Notes under the pieces: generated by a model | What the model was told of the DNA's origin: nothing | Seen by the model: the letters and a program-made list of their open reading frames with translations, nothing else | The model's database searches: none | Source of the DNA: Amycolatopsis sp. WAC 01376 | Lineage (GTDB): Bacteria > Actinomycetota > Actinomycetes > Mycobacteriales > Pseudonocardiaceae | DNA: 64,000 nucleotides | Direction: 5' to 3' | Assembly (NCBI RefSeq): GCF_003947415.1 | Contig: NZ_QHKL01000008.1 | Span: forward strand, 1 to 64,000 | Shown: positions 50,443-58,795 of the stretch, piece after piece | How the letters are laid out: every line of letters starts with the position of its first letter | Position numbering within the stretch: the stretch's first letter is position 1 | Translations under genes and position numbers: made by a program

Positions 50443-52014
50443 CTACACCCGCTGCAGCCCCGGCTTCCCCGCCTCGACGACGTAGGACCGGTCCGCGGCG
50501 AGGGTCACCTTCGAGAAGTCGTACTCGCTGGTGTCCGAAACCGTCATGAAGTCGGCCCGCATCTGCGTTTGCGACGCCGTCACCCGGACATAGCCGCGCT
50601 TTCCCCGGCAGTACTTGACGTGCGGGTTGTTCGAGAGCCAGGTCGACGACGGGTCGGTCGCGGTGTCGCTGTTGCTCGTGACCGAGGTCGTCACCAGTTC
50701 CGAACCGAACACCGGGTCGCTGTGGTTGAAGTAGTCTCGGCGCAGGTCGGCCGCCCAGTGCCGGTGGACGTCGCCGGTCAGCACGATCGGGTTCGGCACC
50801 TTGCGGTCCACGATGCCCTTCGCGATCCGGTCGCGGGAGGCCTCGTAGCCCTGCCAGGAGTCGGGGCTCTCGCAGGTCGCCTTGTTGCCGTCGCCGTCAC
50901 GGGTGGCGAAGAAGACTTGCTGGCCGAGGAAGTCCCACTTCGCCGGATGCGTCTCCAACGCCTTCAGCAGCCAAGCCTCCTGCGTGGTGCCCAGGATGCT
51001 GCGCGACGTCGACCGCATGTCGGTGCACGACGGCCCCGCCGAACCGGAGGGGTCGGGCACCTGCGCGTTGCGGTACTGGCGCGTGTCGAGCATGTGGAAC
51101 CGGGCGAGGTTGCCCCAGCCGAACTGCCGGTACAGCCGGATCGACGCACCGCTCGGCTTGGCGGTGGACCGGATCGGCATGTTCTCGTAGAACGCCTGGA
51201 AACCGGCGGCCTTGCGGTCCGCGGTGGCCGGGCTGGCGGTGCCGTTCCAGTTGTTCATCACCTCGTGGTCGTCGAAGACCACGACCCACGGCGCCATCGC
51301 GTGCGCGTTCTGCAGGTCGGCGTCGGTCTTGTGCTGGGCGTGCCGGGCGCGGTAGTGGGCCAGCGTCGTCACGTCGTCGGCGAAGGCCAGCCTGCGCGGG
51401 TTCAGTTCGGCGGCGGCGCGGCCGGACTTCCGCTCGTACATGTAGTCGCCGAGGAACAGCACCAGTTCCGGGTTGTCGGCGAGCATTCCCTTGTACGAGT
51501 GGTACCAGCCCTCCTCCCAGTGCTGGCACGAGGAAAAGGTGTACTTCAGCTGACTGACCGCGGCACCGGCGGCGGGGGCGGTCCGGGTCCGGCCGACCGG
51601 TGAGATGTAGCCGCTGGTCTTGAACCGGTAGAAGTACTCGCGGCCCGGCTGGAGGCCGACCGGCTCGATGTGCACGCTGTGCCCGGAGGCGCGGGCCGCG
51701 GTCGCGGTGCCGCTCTGGACCACCGAGGAGAACGCCTGGTCGTTCGCGATCTCCCAGTCCACTGTGTACGAAGCGTCCGGCATACCGCCGAAGCCGTCGG
51801 GGTTCAGCGGCGCGGGAGCGAGCCGCGTCCACAGCACGACGCTGTCCGGCAGGGGATCACCCGAGGCGACACCGAGCTGGAACGGGTCGTGGATGGCGGG
51901 CGCCGCCGCCATCGTTCTGGCGTTCGCCCATGAAGGCAACGTCGACGACAAGGCCGCCGCCGAAACCGCCGCGGCTCCACCGAGGAGTACCGCCCGCCGG
52001 TTCACCTGACCCAT
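50443..52014 (-). CDS. phoD: PhoD-family alkaline phosphatase / phosphodiesterase, Tat-exported
   Basis: A 523-residue secreted metallophosphatase. Tat signal NRRAVLLGGAAAVSAAALSS; then an N-terminal fibronectin-like domain (FQLGVASGDPLPDSVVLWTRLAP) and the catalytic domain with FSSCQHWEEGWYHSYKGM, LFLGDYMYE, VVFDDHEVMNNW and VLTGDVHRHWAADL. These hold the iron/calcium ligands of PhoD. It hydrolyses phosphodiesters or wall teichoic-like substrates outside the cell. ATG 52014; AAGG lies about 11 nt upstream, a little far. Confidence 0.93.
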   Translation of the reverse strand: MGQVNRRAVLLGGAAAVSAAALSSTLPSWANARTMAAAPAIHDPFQLGVASGDPLPDSVVLWTRLAPAPLNPDGFGGMPDASYTVDWEIANDQAFSSVVQSGTATAARASGHSVHIEPVGLQPGREYFYRFKTSGYISPVGRTRTAPAAGAAVSQLKYTFSSCQHWEEGWYHSYKGMLADNPELVLFLGDYMYERKSGRAAAELNPRRLAFADDVTTLAHYRARHAQHKTDADLQNAHAMAPWVVVFDDHEVMNNWNGTASPATADRKAAGFQAFYENMPIRSTAKPSGASIRLYRQFGWGNLARFHMLDTRQYRNAQVPDPSGSAGPSCTDMRSTSRSILGTTQEAWLLKALETHPAKWDFLGQQVFFATRDGDGNKATCESPDSWQGYEASRDRIAKGIVDRKVPNPIVLTGDVHRHWAADLRRDYFNHSDPVFGSELVTTSVTSNSDTATDPSSTWLSNNPHVKYCRGKRGYVRVTASQTQMRADFMTVSDTSEYDFSKVTLAADRSYVVEAGKPGLQRV

Positions 52015-52057
52015 GAGAATTCAACCTTTCGAAGTGGGGAAAGAACGGGGAGGGATT

Positions 52058-52714
52058 TCACGCGGCGTAATCGGTGATGCCACCGCTACAGGCTTCGAGG
52101 GTCGGATTCGCGGCGGCGTTGGCGACGCAGACCTTGTAATAGACCCACGATCCCTTCGCGACCGGCACGGCCTTGTCGACGTGGGTGCCGTTGCCGCCGG
52201 AGGCCCAGACGTAGAACGGGCCGGCGCCACCCTTCAGCCAGTAGGCGACCACGGCGGACTTGCCGTCGGCGTCCTTGTCGTAGACGAGGAAATGAGCATC
52301 CGATGAACGGAACTGGCCCTCGCCCGCGCAGACGCCGGTGGAACATTCGGCGCTGCCGGAACCGACCCCGCAGTCGGGCGCGATCCGCTGATCGGAGCCG
52401 GTTTGGACATAGCCGTCCGAGATGTAACCACCGAGCGCGGGAACGTAGTCCCACAACGTCGTGGTGCCCAGCGGGCCGGTGACCGAGGTCCCGATCGTCT
52501 GGCAGTCGATGGTCACCGTGGCCCCGTTGGCCACCGTGCGCACCGCGGTCGAGGTGGTACTCGGGGCGCGGCGCACGTTCAGCGGATCACCCGCCGTCTT
52601 CACGGTCCCGGTGGCCGCGGCCAGTGCGGGAGTGGCTCCGGCGAGGCCCAAGGCGCCCGCCGTCACCAGCACGAGAAAGAAACCGGCGAGCCGCCGGACA
52701 CTTGAACGCTTCAT
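52058..52714 (-). CDS. Secreted protein with SH3-like domain
   Basis: A 218-residue exported protein: Sec signal (1-32, ending ALAA), then an SH3b-like domain (about 38-105: GDPLNVRRAPSTTSTAVRTV..., YISDGYVQTGSD) and a C-terminal Cys-containing domain of about 100 residues (CSTGVCAGEGQFRSSDAHFLVYDKDADGKSA...). The SH3-like part is clearly paralogous to the end of the protein at 55944-57179. ATG 52714. The 18-bp motif TTTGTA-N6-GTGTAC lies 22 nt before the start. Role unknown; wall binding is likely for SH3b domains. Confidence 0.75.
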   Translation of the reverse strand: MKRSSVRRLAGFFLVLVTAGALGLAGATPALAAATGTVKTAGDPLNVRRAPSTTSTAVRTVANGATVTIDCQTIGTSVTGPLGTTTLWDYVPALGGYISDGYVQTGSDQRIAPDCGVGSGSAECSTGVCAGEGQFRSSDAHFLVYDKDADGKSAVVAYWLKGGAGPFYVWASGGNGTHVDKAVPVAKGSWVYYKVCVANAAANPTLEACSGGITDYAA

Positions 52715-52736
52715 GGCTTCAGCGTCGACCGGCGTC

Positions 52737-52754
52737 GTACACATCACGTACAAA
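52737..52754 (-). promoter_or_regulatory. TTTGTA-N6-GTGTAC motif, copy 1 (direct repeat, 11-bp period)
   Basis: On the minus strand TTTGTACGTGATGTGTAC, containing TGTAC twice at 11-bp spacing. It lies between the SH3-like gene and the AfsR-type regulator. The same 18-bp layout recurs at 55871-55888 before the second SH3-like gene. SARP/AfsR proteins bind direct repeats with 11-bp periodicity. Confidence 0.5.
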
Positions 52755-52856
52755 CCGACGAGGTGTCTGCACATGCATGCGAATGGATCTAGCCAACCAT
52801 GGCGGGACGGCAATATTATCGGCGGATATGGGGCTCCTGCCGTATTGGCGGTTTAG

Positions 52857-55808
52857 GTGACTATTCTCGGGTTTCGCGTTCTCGGTCCGCTCGAAGTGGC
52901 GGTGGACGGACAGGTGGTGCCGCTCGGCGGCCCCAAACCGCGTCTGCTGCTGGCCGCTCTCCTGCTCCAGCCCAACGTCGTCGTCTCCACCGAGCTGCTG
53001 ATCGAGGTCCTGTGGCCTTCGTCGGCGCCCCGTTCGGCGGCGGCGAACATCCGCACCTACGTCCATTCACTCCGCAAACGCCTCGCCGACCACGACCCCG
53101 AACTCGGGGAGCGCATCGGGAGCCGGGCCTCCGGGTACATCCTCAAGGCGGCACCCGGGGAGATCGACCACATCCGCTTCGGCGAATTGGCGGCCCACGC
53201 CCAGTCCGCGCTCGGCCGCGGGGAGGCCGAACCCGCTCTCGACCTGCTGGATCAAGCCGAAGCGCTGTGGCGCGGAGAAGTACTCGAAGGCCTTCCCCAC
53301 GACCACGGCTGGGGCGCGACCGTGGCCAGGTTGACGGAACTGCGGCTCGCGGTCCAGGAACAGCGGCTGCGCGCCAGGATCGAACTCGGCCGGACCGCCG
53401 AGGCCGTCGCCGAACTGCGCGGCCTGGTCACCGAACATCCGCTGCGCGAGGAACTCTGGCAGCAGCTGATCGTCGCGTTGCGGGCCGACGGCCGCACGGC
53501 CGACGCGATCGAGGCCTACGAAACGGCCGAGAAGGTGCTGGCCGACGAACTCGGCACGGAACCAGGCCCGCGGCTGAAGGAACTGCGGGCTTCGCTGATC
53601 GTGGCGCCGCCCGTGAGCCCGGACGCCGTGGCCGTCGCCCTCCCCCGGCCGATGGCACCGGTCTGCCAGCTGCCGCTCGACCTGCCGGACTTCACCGGCC
53701 GCGACGGGGTGGTCGGCGATCTTGTCAGCCTCTTCCATGACCGACGCGAACAGGGGACACCCGCGATCGTGGTGCTTTCGGGCGCGCCGGGGATCGGCAA
53801 GTCCTCCGTCGCGATCCGGGTGGCGCACGCGGTCCGCGACGATTTCCCGGACGGTCAGCTGCACGTCGACCTCGCCGGGACGTCGTCCTCGCCCCGGCCT
53901 CCGATGACCGTGCTCGCCGAGCTGCTCCGCGCGCTGGGCGTCCCCGACGCGGGGCTGCCGCGCGAGCTTCCCGAACGCGCGGCGTTGCTGCGGTCCCGGC
54001 TCACCACCCTGCGGATGTGCGTCGTGCTCGACGACGCCGGCAGCGCGGCGCAGGTCCGGCCGCTGCTGCCCGGCGCGGGCTCCTGCGCGGTCCTGATCAC
54101 CAGCCGGGTGCGGATGCCGGATCTGGCCGGGGCCACCCCGGTCGACGTCGAACTCCTGCCCGAAGCCGAGGCCGCGACGCTGCTCGAAGGCATCGTCGGC
54201 ACCGACAGGGTCGCCGCCGAGCCGGATTCCGCGGCCGCGATCCTGCGCCACTGCGGATACCTGCCGTTGGCGATCCGGGTGGCCGGGGCGAAGCTGACCC
54301 ACCGCCCGGGCTGGACGTTGCGCGTGCTCGCGGACAGACTGCGGGACGAGAGACGAAGATTGGACGAGCTCCGCGTCGGCGATCTCGCCGTCCGGGCCAG
54401 TGTCACCCTCAGCTACGACCTCCTGCCGATGTCGGCGGCGACCGCGTTCCGAGGCCTCGGCGGACTCGGCTCGGTCCAGTTCCCCGGCTGGGTGGTCGCG
54501 GCCCTGCTCGGCCGCACGCACGGTGAAGACGTCCTCGATGTGCTGGTGGACGCCCATCTGGTCGAGCTCAGCGGCTCGGACGGCACCGGCGAACCCCGCT
54601 ACCGCCTGCATGACCTGTTGCGGTGCTACGCCCTCGAACTGCGCGCGCAGGACGTCCCGGCGAAAGCGCGCGACGCCACGAAACGGGTGCTGGAGGGCTA
54701 TCTCGCGCTCGCGGTCGAAGCCGCGGACCGGATGCCGATCCATTTCTTCGGGCTCTACCGGGACGACACCGCCGTCCAGCCCGCCCTCCCGTCGGGGACC
54801 GCGCAGCTGATCGAGGATCCGGCCGCGTGGTTCGCCGCCGAACGGCACACCTGCGTCGCCGCCGTCTCGCTGGCCGCCGATCTCGGCCTCGACGCGCTGG
54901 CCTGGCGGCTCGCCGCGGCGCTGGCGCCGTACTTCGGCCAGCGCGGGCACCAGGACGACTGGCTGCACACGCACGCCGTCGCGCTGGCGGCCGCGCGCCG
55001 GTCCGGCGAGGTCCGCGGCGAGGCGATCATCCAGCGCAACCTCGGACAGATCCAGCTCTACCAGGACAGTTACGCCGAAGCCCTGGTCGCCTTCGAGCAG
55101 TCGCAACTGCTGTTCGACAAGATCGGCGACGCGCGGGGCGCGGCGATCGCGCTGGCCGGGCTCGGCACCGTGCTGCGGATCAAGGGCGAGGACACCGTCG
55201 CGCTGGAGCATTGCCACGCGGCGCTCGACCAGTTCGCGGCGGCCGGTGATCCGCACGGCGAGGCGGTCGCGCGGATCGCGATCGGCGCGGTGTGGCTGGC
55301 GCGGCGCCGGTACCCCGACGCGGAACGCTGGTTCACCGAGGCGCTCGAACAGTCCGCGCGCATCGGCGACCGGCACCGCGAGGCGCACGCGCTGAAGCGG
55401 CTCGCGATGCTGCGGCAGCATCAGGGCAACCTCGCGGGCGCGCGGGAGTGGGTCGACCGGGCGATCGCGATCTTCAACGAACTCGGCGACGACCATTGCG
55501 TCGGCTACGCGAACCAGAACCTCGGCGAGCTGTACCTGCACAGCGGCGACCTTGCCCACGCGCAACTGCTGCTGGTCAATTCGCTGAGCGTGCACCGGCG
55601 CAACGGGGACCGCCGGTCCGAGGCCGAGGTGTCGCAGTTGCTCGGGGAACTGCACGAGGCGCTGAGCCAGCCCGAACGGTCGCGGACGTATTCGGAACGC
55701 GCGCTCGCGCTGTGGCGGGAACTCTCCGCGCGGCCACAGGAATCCGCGCTCGCTTCGCGTCTGCAGGAATCGGCGGAAGCCTCTTACGGCGACTCCGCCA
55801 GCGCCTGA
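52857..55808 (+). CDS. AfsR/SARP-type STAND transcriptional regulator
   Basis: A 983-residue regulator. Order: OmpR-like winged helix (about 5-95), bacterial transcriptional activation domain (about 98-245, LDQAEALWRGEVLEGLP, REELWQQLIVALRADGR), NB-ARC ATPase (about 275-560; Walker A GAPGIGKS 309-316, VVLDDAGSAAQVRPLLPG, GYLPLAIRVAGAKL) and a TPR region (about 700-960). Such proteins activate secondary metabolism or morphological genes on an ATP-dependent switch. GTG 52857 is the only sensible start, with a weak ribosome-binding site. No biosynthetic cluster adjoins; the likely targets are the two secreted SH3-like genes on either side. Confidence 0.92.
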   Translation: MTILGFRVLGPLEVAVDGQVVPLGGPKPRLLLAALLLQPNVVVSTELLIEVLWPSSAPRSAAANIRTYVHSLRKRLADHDPELGERIGSRASGYILKAAPGEIDHIRFGELAAHAQSALGRGEAEPALDLLDQAEALWRGEVLEGLPHDHGWGATVARLTELRLAVQEQRLRARIELGRTAEAVAELRGLVTEHPLREELWQQLIVALRADGRTADAIEAYETAEKVLADELGTEPGPRLKELRASLIVAPPVSPDAVAVALPRPMAPVCQLPLDLPDFTGRDGVVGDLVSLFHDRREQGTPAIVVLSGAPGIGKSSVAIRVAHAVRDDFPDGQLHVDLAGTSSSPRPPMTVLAELLRALGVPDAGLPRELPERAALLRSRLTTLRMCVVLDDAGSAAQVRPLLPGAGSCAVLITSRVRMPDLAGATPVDVELLPEAEAATLLEGIVGTDRVAAEPDSAAAILRHCGYLPLAIRVAGAKLTHRPGWTLRVLADRLRDERRRLDELRVGDLAVRASVTLSYDLLPMSAATAFRGLGGLGSVQFPGWVVAALLGRTHGEDVLDVLVDAHLVELSGSDGTGEPRYRLHDLLRCYALELRAQDVPAKARDATKRVLEGYLALAVEAADRMPIHFFGLYRDDTAVQPALPSGTAQLIEDPAAWFAAERHTCVAAVSLAADLGLDALAWRLAAALAPYFGQRGHQDDWLHTHAVALAAARRSGEVRGEAIIQRNLGQIQLYQDSYAEALVAFEQSQLLFDKIGDARGAAIALAGLGTVLRIKGEDTVALEHCHAALDQFAAAGDPHGEAVARIAIGAVWLARRRYPDAERWFTEALEQSARIGDRHREAHALKRLAMLRQHQGNLAGAREWVDRAIAIFNELGDDHCVGYANQNLGELYLHSGDLAHAQLLLVNSLSVHRRNGDRRSEAEVSQLLGELHEALSQPERSRTYSERALALWRELSARPQESALASRLQESAEASYGDSASA

Positions 55809-55815
55809 CCTTTTC

Positions 55816-55870
55816 GCACTTCGGCACCTGATTGCGGATTTCACCCACCGCAACCAGGTGCCGACTTGCG
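55816..55870. terminator. Long hairpin after the AfsR-type gene
   Basis: Arms of 23 bp (left starts CGCACTTCGGCACCTGATTG, right is its complement with three mismatches) around a 9-nt loop, starting 7 bp after the stop. It ends exactly where the operator-like TTTGTA motif begins, separating the regulator transcript from the next gene. Confidence 0.65.
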
Positions 55871-55888
55871 TTTGTATCGATCGTGTAC
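55871..55888 (+). promoter_or_regulatory. TTTGTA-N6-GTGTAC motif, copy 2
   Basis: TTTGTATCGATCGTGTAC, with TGTAT/TGTAC repeats 11 bp apart, lies 55 nt before the ATG of the secreted SH3-like gene. It shares TTTGTA and GTGTAC at identical spacing with copy 1, while the six central bases differ. This makes a common activator, probably the AfsR-type protein between them, plausible. Confidence 0.5.
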
Positions 55889-55943
55889 ACGGCCCGGCGA
55901 AGCTCCCTTCATAGCAACCGAGAGTGCTCGAAGGGAGACCGGA

Positions 55944-57179
55944 ATGGTCCGGACCGTTAAGGCCCGCCGGGTGATGGCGGCCGTGCTGGCTGTGCTGGCA
56001 TCGGGGGCGGTCACCGCGCTGGCCGCCAGCCCGGCGAACGCGGCGCCCGAAGGAAGCTGGCGCGCCGACTTGTCCACTGTGGACAGCGACGATGTCAACG
56101 TCCGCAGCGACGGCGGCGTGCTCAGCCTGGAAAACGCCGCCTGGCACAGAAAACCCGACTCCATCGGCAGCCAGGGTTATCTGCTGCTGGCCGAGCAGAA
56201 GCTCGGGAAGCCGGTGAACCGGGTCTCCGCCCAGGTGACCGCCGACGCGCCGAAGGGCACCGAGGTCGAGGTCGCCGTCCGCGGCAAGCTCAACGGCAAC
56301 GACTGGACCGAATGGACGCCCACCGAGGGCGGCGCCGCCCAGCTGTCCACTTCGGTCTCCACGGTCCAGGTCCGCATCGGACTGCGCACCTTGAACGACG
56401 GCGTGACCGCGAAGGTCAGCGACGTCACCCTCCAGGGTGAGCTCGGCCCGCAGGTGAACGCGATCGGCGCGGCCGCCGCCCCGCTGACGTACAGGGTCTA
56501 CGGCACCCGCGAAGGCCTCGTCGGCGGAACCACCGCCAACGGGCACGTGATCAAGTCCCGCGACCACTTCGTCGCCCTCCCCTCGGGCCGCGGCCTGGCG
56601 CCGAAGAACACCGGCAACTACACCGTGCGCATCTGCCGCACCGACAACAGCCGCTGCGAATACGCGCCGGTGTGGGACGTCGGCCCGTGGAACACCAAGG
56701 ACGACTACTGGAACCCGTCGGCCACCCGTCAGATGTGGAAGAACCTGCCGCAGGGCAAGCCCGAAGCGCAGGCCGCGTACCAGGACGGCTACAACGGCGG
56801 CAAGGACGAGTTCGGCCGCAGGGTGGCCAACCCGGCGGGTATCGACCTCGCGGACGGCACCTTCTGGGACGGTCTGAAGATGACCGACAACGGCTGGGTC
56901 AACGTCTCCTACCTGTGGACCGGCTCCGGCCCGACCGGTGTCGTCAGCACGGCGGGCGACCCGATGAACGTCCGGGCCTCCGCGAGCACCACCGCGGCGA
57001 TCAAGGGCCTCGCGGCGAACTACGCGAAGGTCACCATCGAATGCTACGTCGAGGGTGAAACCGTCACCGGCAAGTTCGGCACCAGCAATGTCTGGGACCG
57101 GATCGGCCCGGGACACTACATCTCCGACACCTACCTGCAGACCGGATCGGACCTGCCGGTGGCGCCCAAGTGCACGTGA
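55944..57179 (+). CDS. Secreted multidomain protein with C-terminal SH3-like domain
   Basis: A 411-residue exported protein: Sec signal (1-33, ending ANAA). The N-terminal beta-rich domain (about 35-190: DLSTVDSDDVNVRSDGGVLSLENAAW, VRIGLRTLNDGV) may bind a ligand. A middle domain (about 195-335) reads TYRVYGTREGLVGG, NYTVRICRTDNSRC and VWDVGPWNTKDDYW. The SH3-like end (about 345-411) reads GDPMNVRASASTTAAIKGL and HYISDTYLQTGSDLPVAP. ATG 55944 follows AAGGGAG. Possibly a wall-binding enzyme or inhibitor. Same SH3 module as at 52058-52714. Confidence 0.75.
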   Translation: MVRTVKARRVMAAVLAVLASGAVTALAASPANAAPEGSWRADLSTVDSDDVNVRSDGGVLSLENAAWHRKPDSIGSQGYLLLAEQKLGKPVNRVSAQVTADAPKGTEVEVAVRGKLNGNDWTEWTPTEGGAAQLSTSVSTVQVRIGLRTLNDGVTAKVSDVTLQGELGPQVNAIGAAAAPLTYRVYGTREGLVGGTTANGHVIKSRDHFVALPSGRGLAPKNTGNYTVRICRTDNSRCEYAPVWDVGPWNTKDDYWNPSATRQMWKNLPQGKPEAQAAYQDGYNGGKDEFGRRVANPAGIDLADGTFWDGLKMTDNGWVNVSYLWTGSGPTGVVSTAGDPMNVRASASTTAAIKGLAANYAKVTIECYVEGETVTGKFGTSNVWDRIGPGHYISDTYLQTGSDLPVAPKCT

Positions 57180-57199
57180 TCCACTGAACCCCTCGACGT

Positions 57200-57233
57200 G
57201 AAGGCCCGGCGCACCCCATAGCGCCGGGCCTTC
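57200..57233 (+). terminator. Rho-independent-style terminator
   Basis: GAAGGCCCGGCGC (57200-57212), loop ACCCCATA, and GCGCCGGGCCTTC (57221-57233): a perfect 13-bp GC-rich stem followed by GCCCTTT. It ends the secreted SH3-like gene. Confidence 0.8.
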
Positions 57234-57327
57234 GCCCTTTCGGCCGCCCTTTCGTCCGCGCCGGCGGACCTTGAGCGGGGCCGTGCGCGATCGACACTGT
57301 GCGGTAGCCACGACCTGAGGGGGTCCG

Positions 57328-58713
57328 ATGAATCCGTCCGAGACGACCACGTTGCGCCGGAAGCTGTCCGGCGCGGTGGTCACCGCCGCCGATCCGGGTT
57401 ACGACGCCGCCCGCGCAGTGTGGAACGGGGACATCGACCGCCGTCCGGCGGTGGTCGTCGAATGCGCCACGCGCGAAGACGTCGTCACCGCGTTGGCCTT
57501 CGGCCGGGAAAAGGACCTCGAGATCACCGTCCGCGGCGGCGGGCACAGTTTCAGCGGTTCCGCGGTGGCCGACGACGGTGTGCTGATCGACCTCGGCGGG
57601 CTGCGCCGGATCACCGTCGACCCGGACACCCGCACCGCGCTGGTCGGCGGCGGCGCCGTCTGGGCCGACGTCGACGAGGCCACGCAGCGGTACGGGCTCG
57701 CGACGGTCGGCGGCACGGTGAGCGACACCGGCGTCGGCGGCCTCACCCTCGGCGGTGGTTTCGGCTGGCTGACCGCGAAACACGGGCTCACCATCGACAA
57801 TCTGCTGTCGGCGGAGGTCGTGACGGCCGACGGCAGGATCCTGCGGGCCTCCGAAGCGGAACATCCGGATCTGTTCTGGGCGCTGCGCGGTGGCGGCGGG
57901 AACTTCGGCGTCGTCACGGAATTCGAGTTCCGGTTGCACCGGGTCGGCCTCACCGAGGTCGGAATGTTCTTCTGGACACTGGAGAACGCGGCGGAGGTGC
58001 TGCGCTTCGCGAAGGAAGTGATCGCGTCGCTGCCGTCGGGCACCGGTTCCATGCTCGTCGGGCTCACCGCGCCACCCGCGCCATTCGTCCCGCCGGAGCA
58101 CCATTTCGCGCCGGGTCTCGCGCTGGTCGTCGCCGGCTTCGACGGTCCCGAACGGCAGGCCCCGCTGATCGAACGGATCCGGGGCGGGCTGCCCGCGGCG
58201 TTCGAACTGGTCACGCCGATGCCGTACGCGGATCTGCAGAAGCTGCTCGACCCGACGGCACCGCGGGGCATCCTCGCCTACGAGAAGTCGCTCTACGTCG
58301 ACTCCCTGTCCGAAAAGGTCATCGACCTGATCGCCGCGCGCCTGCCGGAGAAGGCGTCGCCGACGACCGTGATGCCGCTCGTGCCGCTGCAGGACACGTT
58401 CTCGACGGTGCACCACGACGCGACCGCGTTCGGCGGACCGCGCACGCCCGGCTTCGTCCTCGGTTTCGCGGCCACCGCCCCGACGCCGGAACTGCTGGCC
58501 GCAGACCGCGACTGGGCGCGGGCGCTCTGGGAAGAACTCCTGCCGCATTCCAACAACTACGGCGGCTACCTGAACTTCATGAACGAATACGACGAAGACC
58601 GGGTGCGCACGGCGTTCGGCGCGGCGAAGTACGCGCGGCTGGCCGCGATCAAGGCGGTGTACGACCCGGGCAACGTGTTCCGGCACAATGCGAACATCCG
58701 TCCCGCTGAGTGA
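57328..58713 (+). CDS. FAD-linked oxidase of the berberine-bridge (BBE) type
   Basis: A 461-residue flavoenzyme with an FAD_binding_4 domain and a C-terminal BBE tail (NYGGYLNFMNEYDEDRVRTAFG...VYDPGNVFRHNANI). H73 in RGGGHS is the usual site of covalent flavin attachment. The second attachment cysteine of bicovalent members is absent: the region reads VGGTVSDTGVGGLTLGGGFGW. So a single His link is expected. ATG 57328 follows GAGGGGG. It likely oxidises a sugar, alcohol or polyketide-like substrate; no signal peptide. Confidence 0.9.
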   Translation: MNPSETTTLRRKLSGAVVTAADPGYDAARAVWNGDIDRRPAVVVECATREDVVTALAFGREKDLEITVRGGGHSFSGSAVADDGVLIDLGGLRRITVDPDTRTALVGGGAVWADVDEATQRYGLATVGGTVSDTGVGGLTLGGGFGWLTAKHGLTIDNLLSAEVVTADGRILRASEAEHPDLFWALRGGGGNFGVVTEFEFRLHRVGLTEVGMFFWTLENAAEVLRFAKEVIASLPSGTGSMLVGLTAPPAPFVPPEHHFAPGLALVVAGFDGPERQAPLIERIRGGLPAAFELVTPMPYADLQKLLDPTAPRGILAYEKSLYVDSLSEKVIDLIAARLPEKASPTTVMPLVPLQDTFSTVHHDATAFGGPRTPGFVLGFAATAPTPELLAADRDWARALWEELLPHSNNYGGYLNFMNEYDEDRVRTAFGAAKYARLAAIKAVYDPGNVFRHNANIRPAE

Positions 58714-58721
58714 CGCGGTTA

Positions 58722-58735
58722 TTCACAACCGTGAA
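58722..58735. promoter_or_regulatory. Palindrome TTCAC-N4-GTGAA upstream of the GH88 gene
   Basis: TTCACAACCGTGAA, perfect 5-bp arms with a 4-bp centre, lies 61 bp before the GH88 start; a further TTCACAA half-site follows at 58741. It looks like a transcription-factor site rather than an RNA hairpin. The regulator is not identified. Confidence 0.4.
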
Positions 58736-58795
58736 TGCTCTTCACAAGTCCGTAATCGTCGTGCGAAACTCCCGTGACGCATTTCCCACTGACGA

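Noticed and set aside
53067..57383. A 1438-codon open frame on the minus strand across the AfsR-type and secreted SH3-like genes
   Set aside because: Mirror of GC-rich codon bias; low-complexity Arg/Gly/Val-rich translation, no domain, and it opposes two clear genes.
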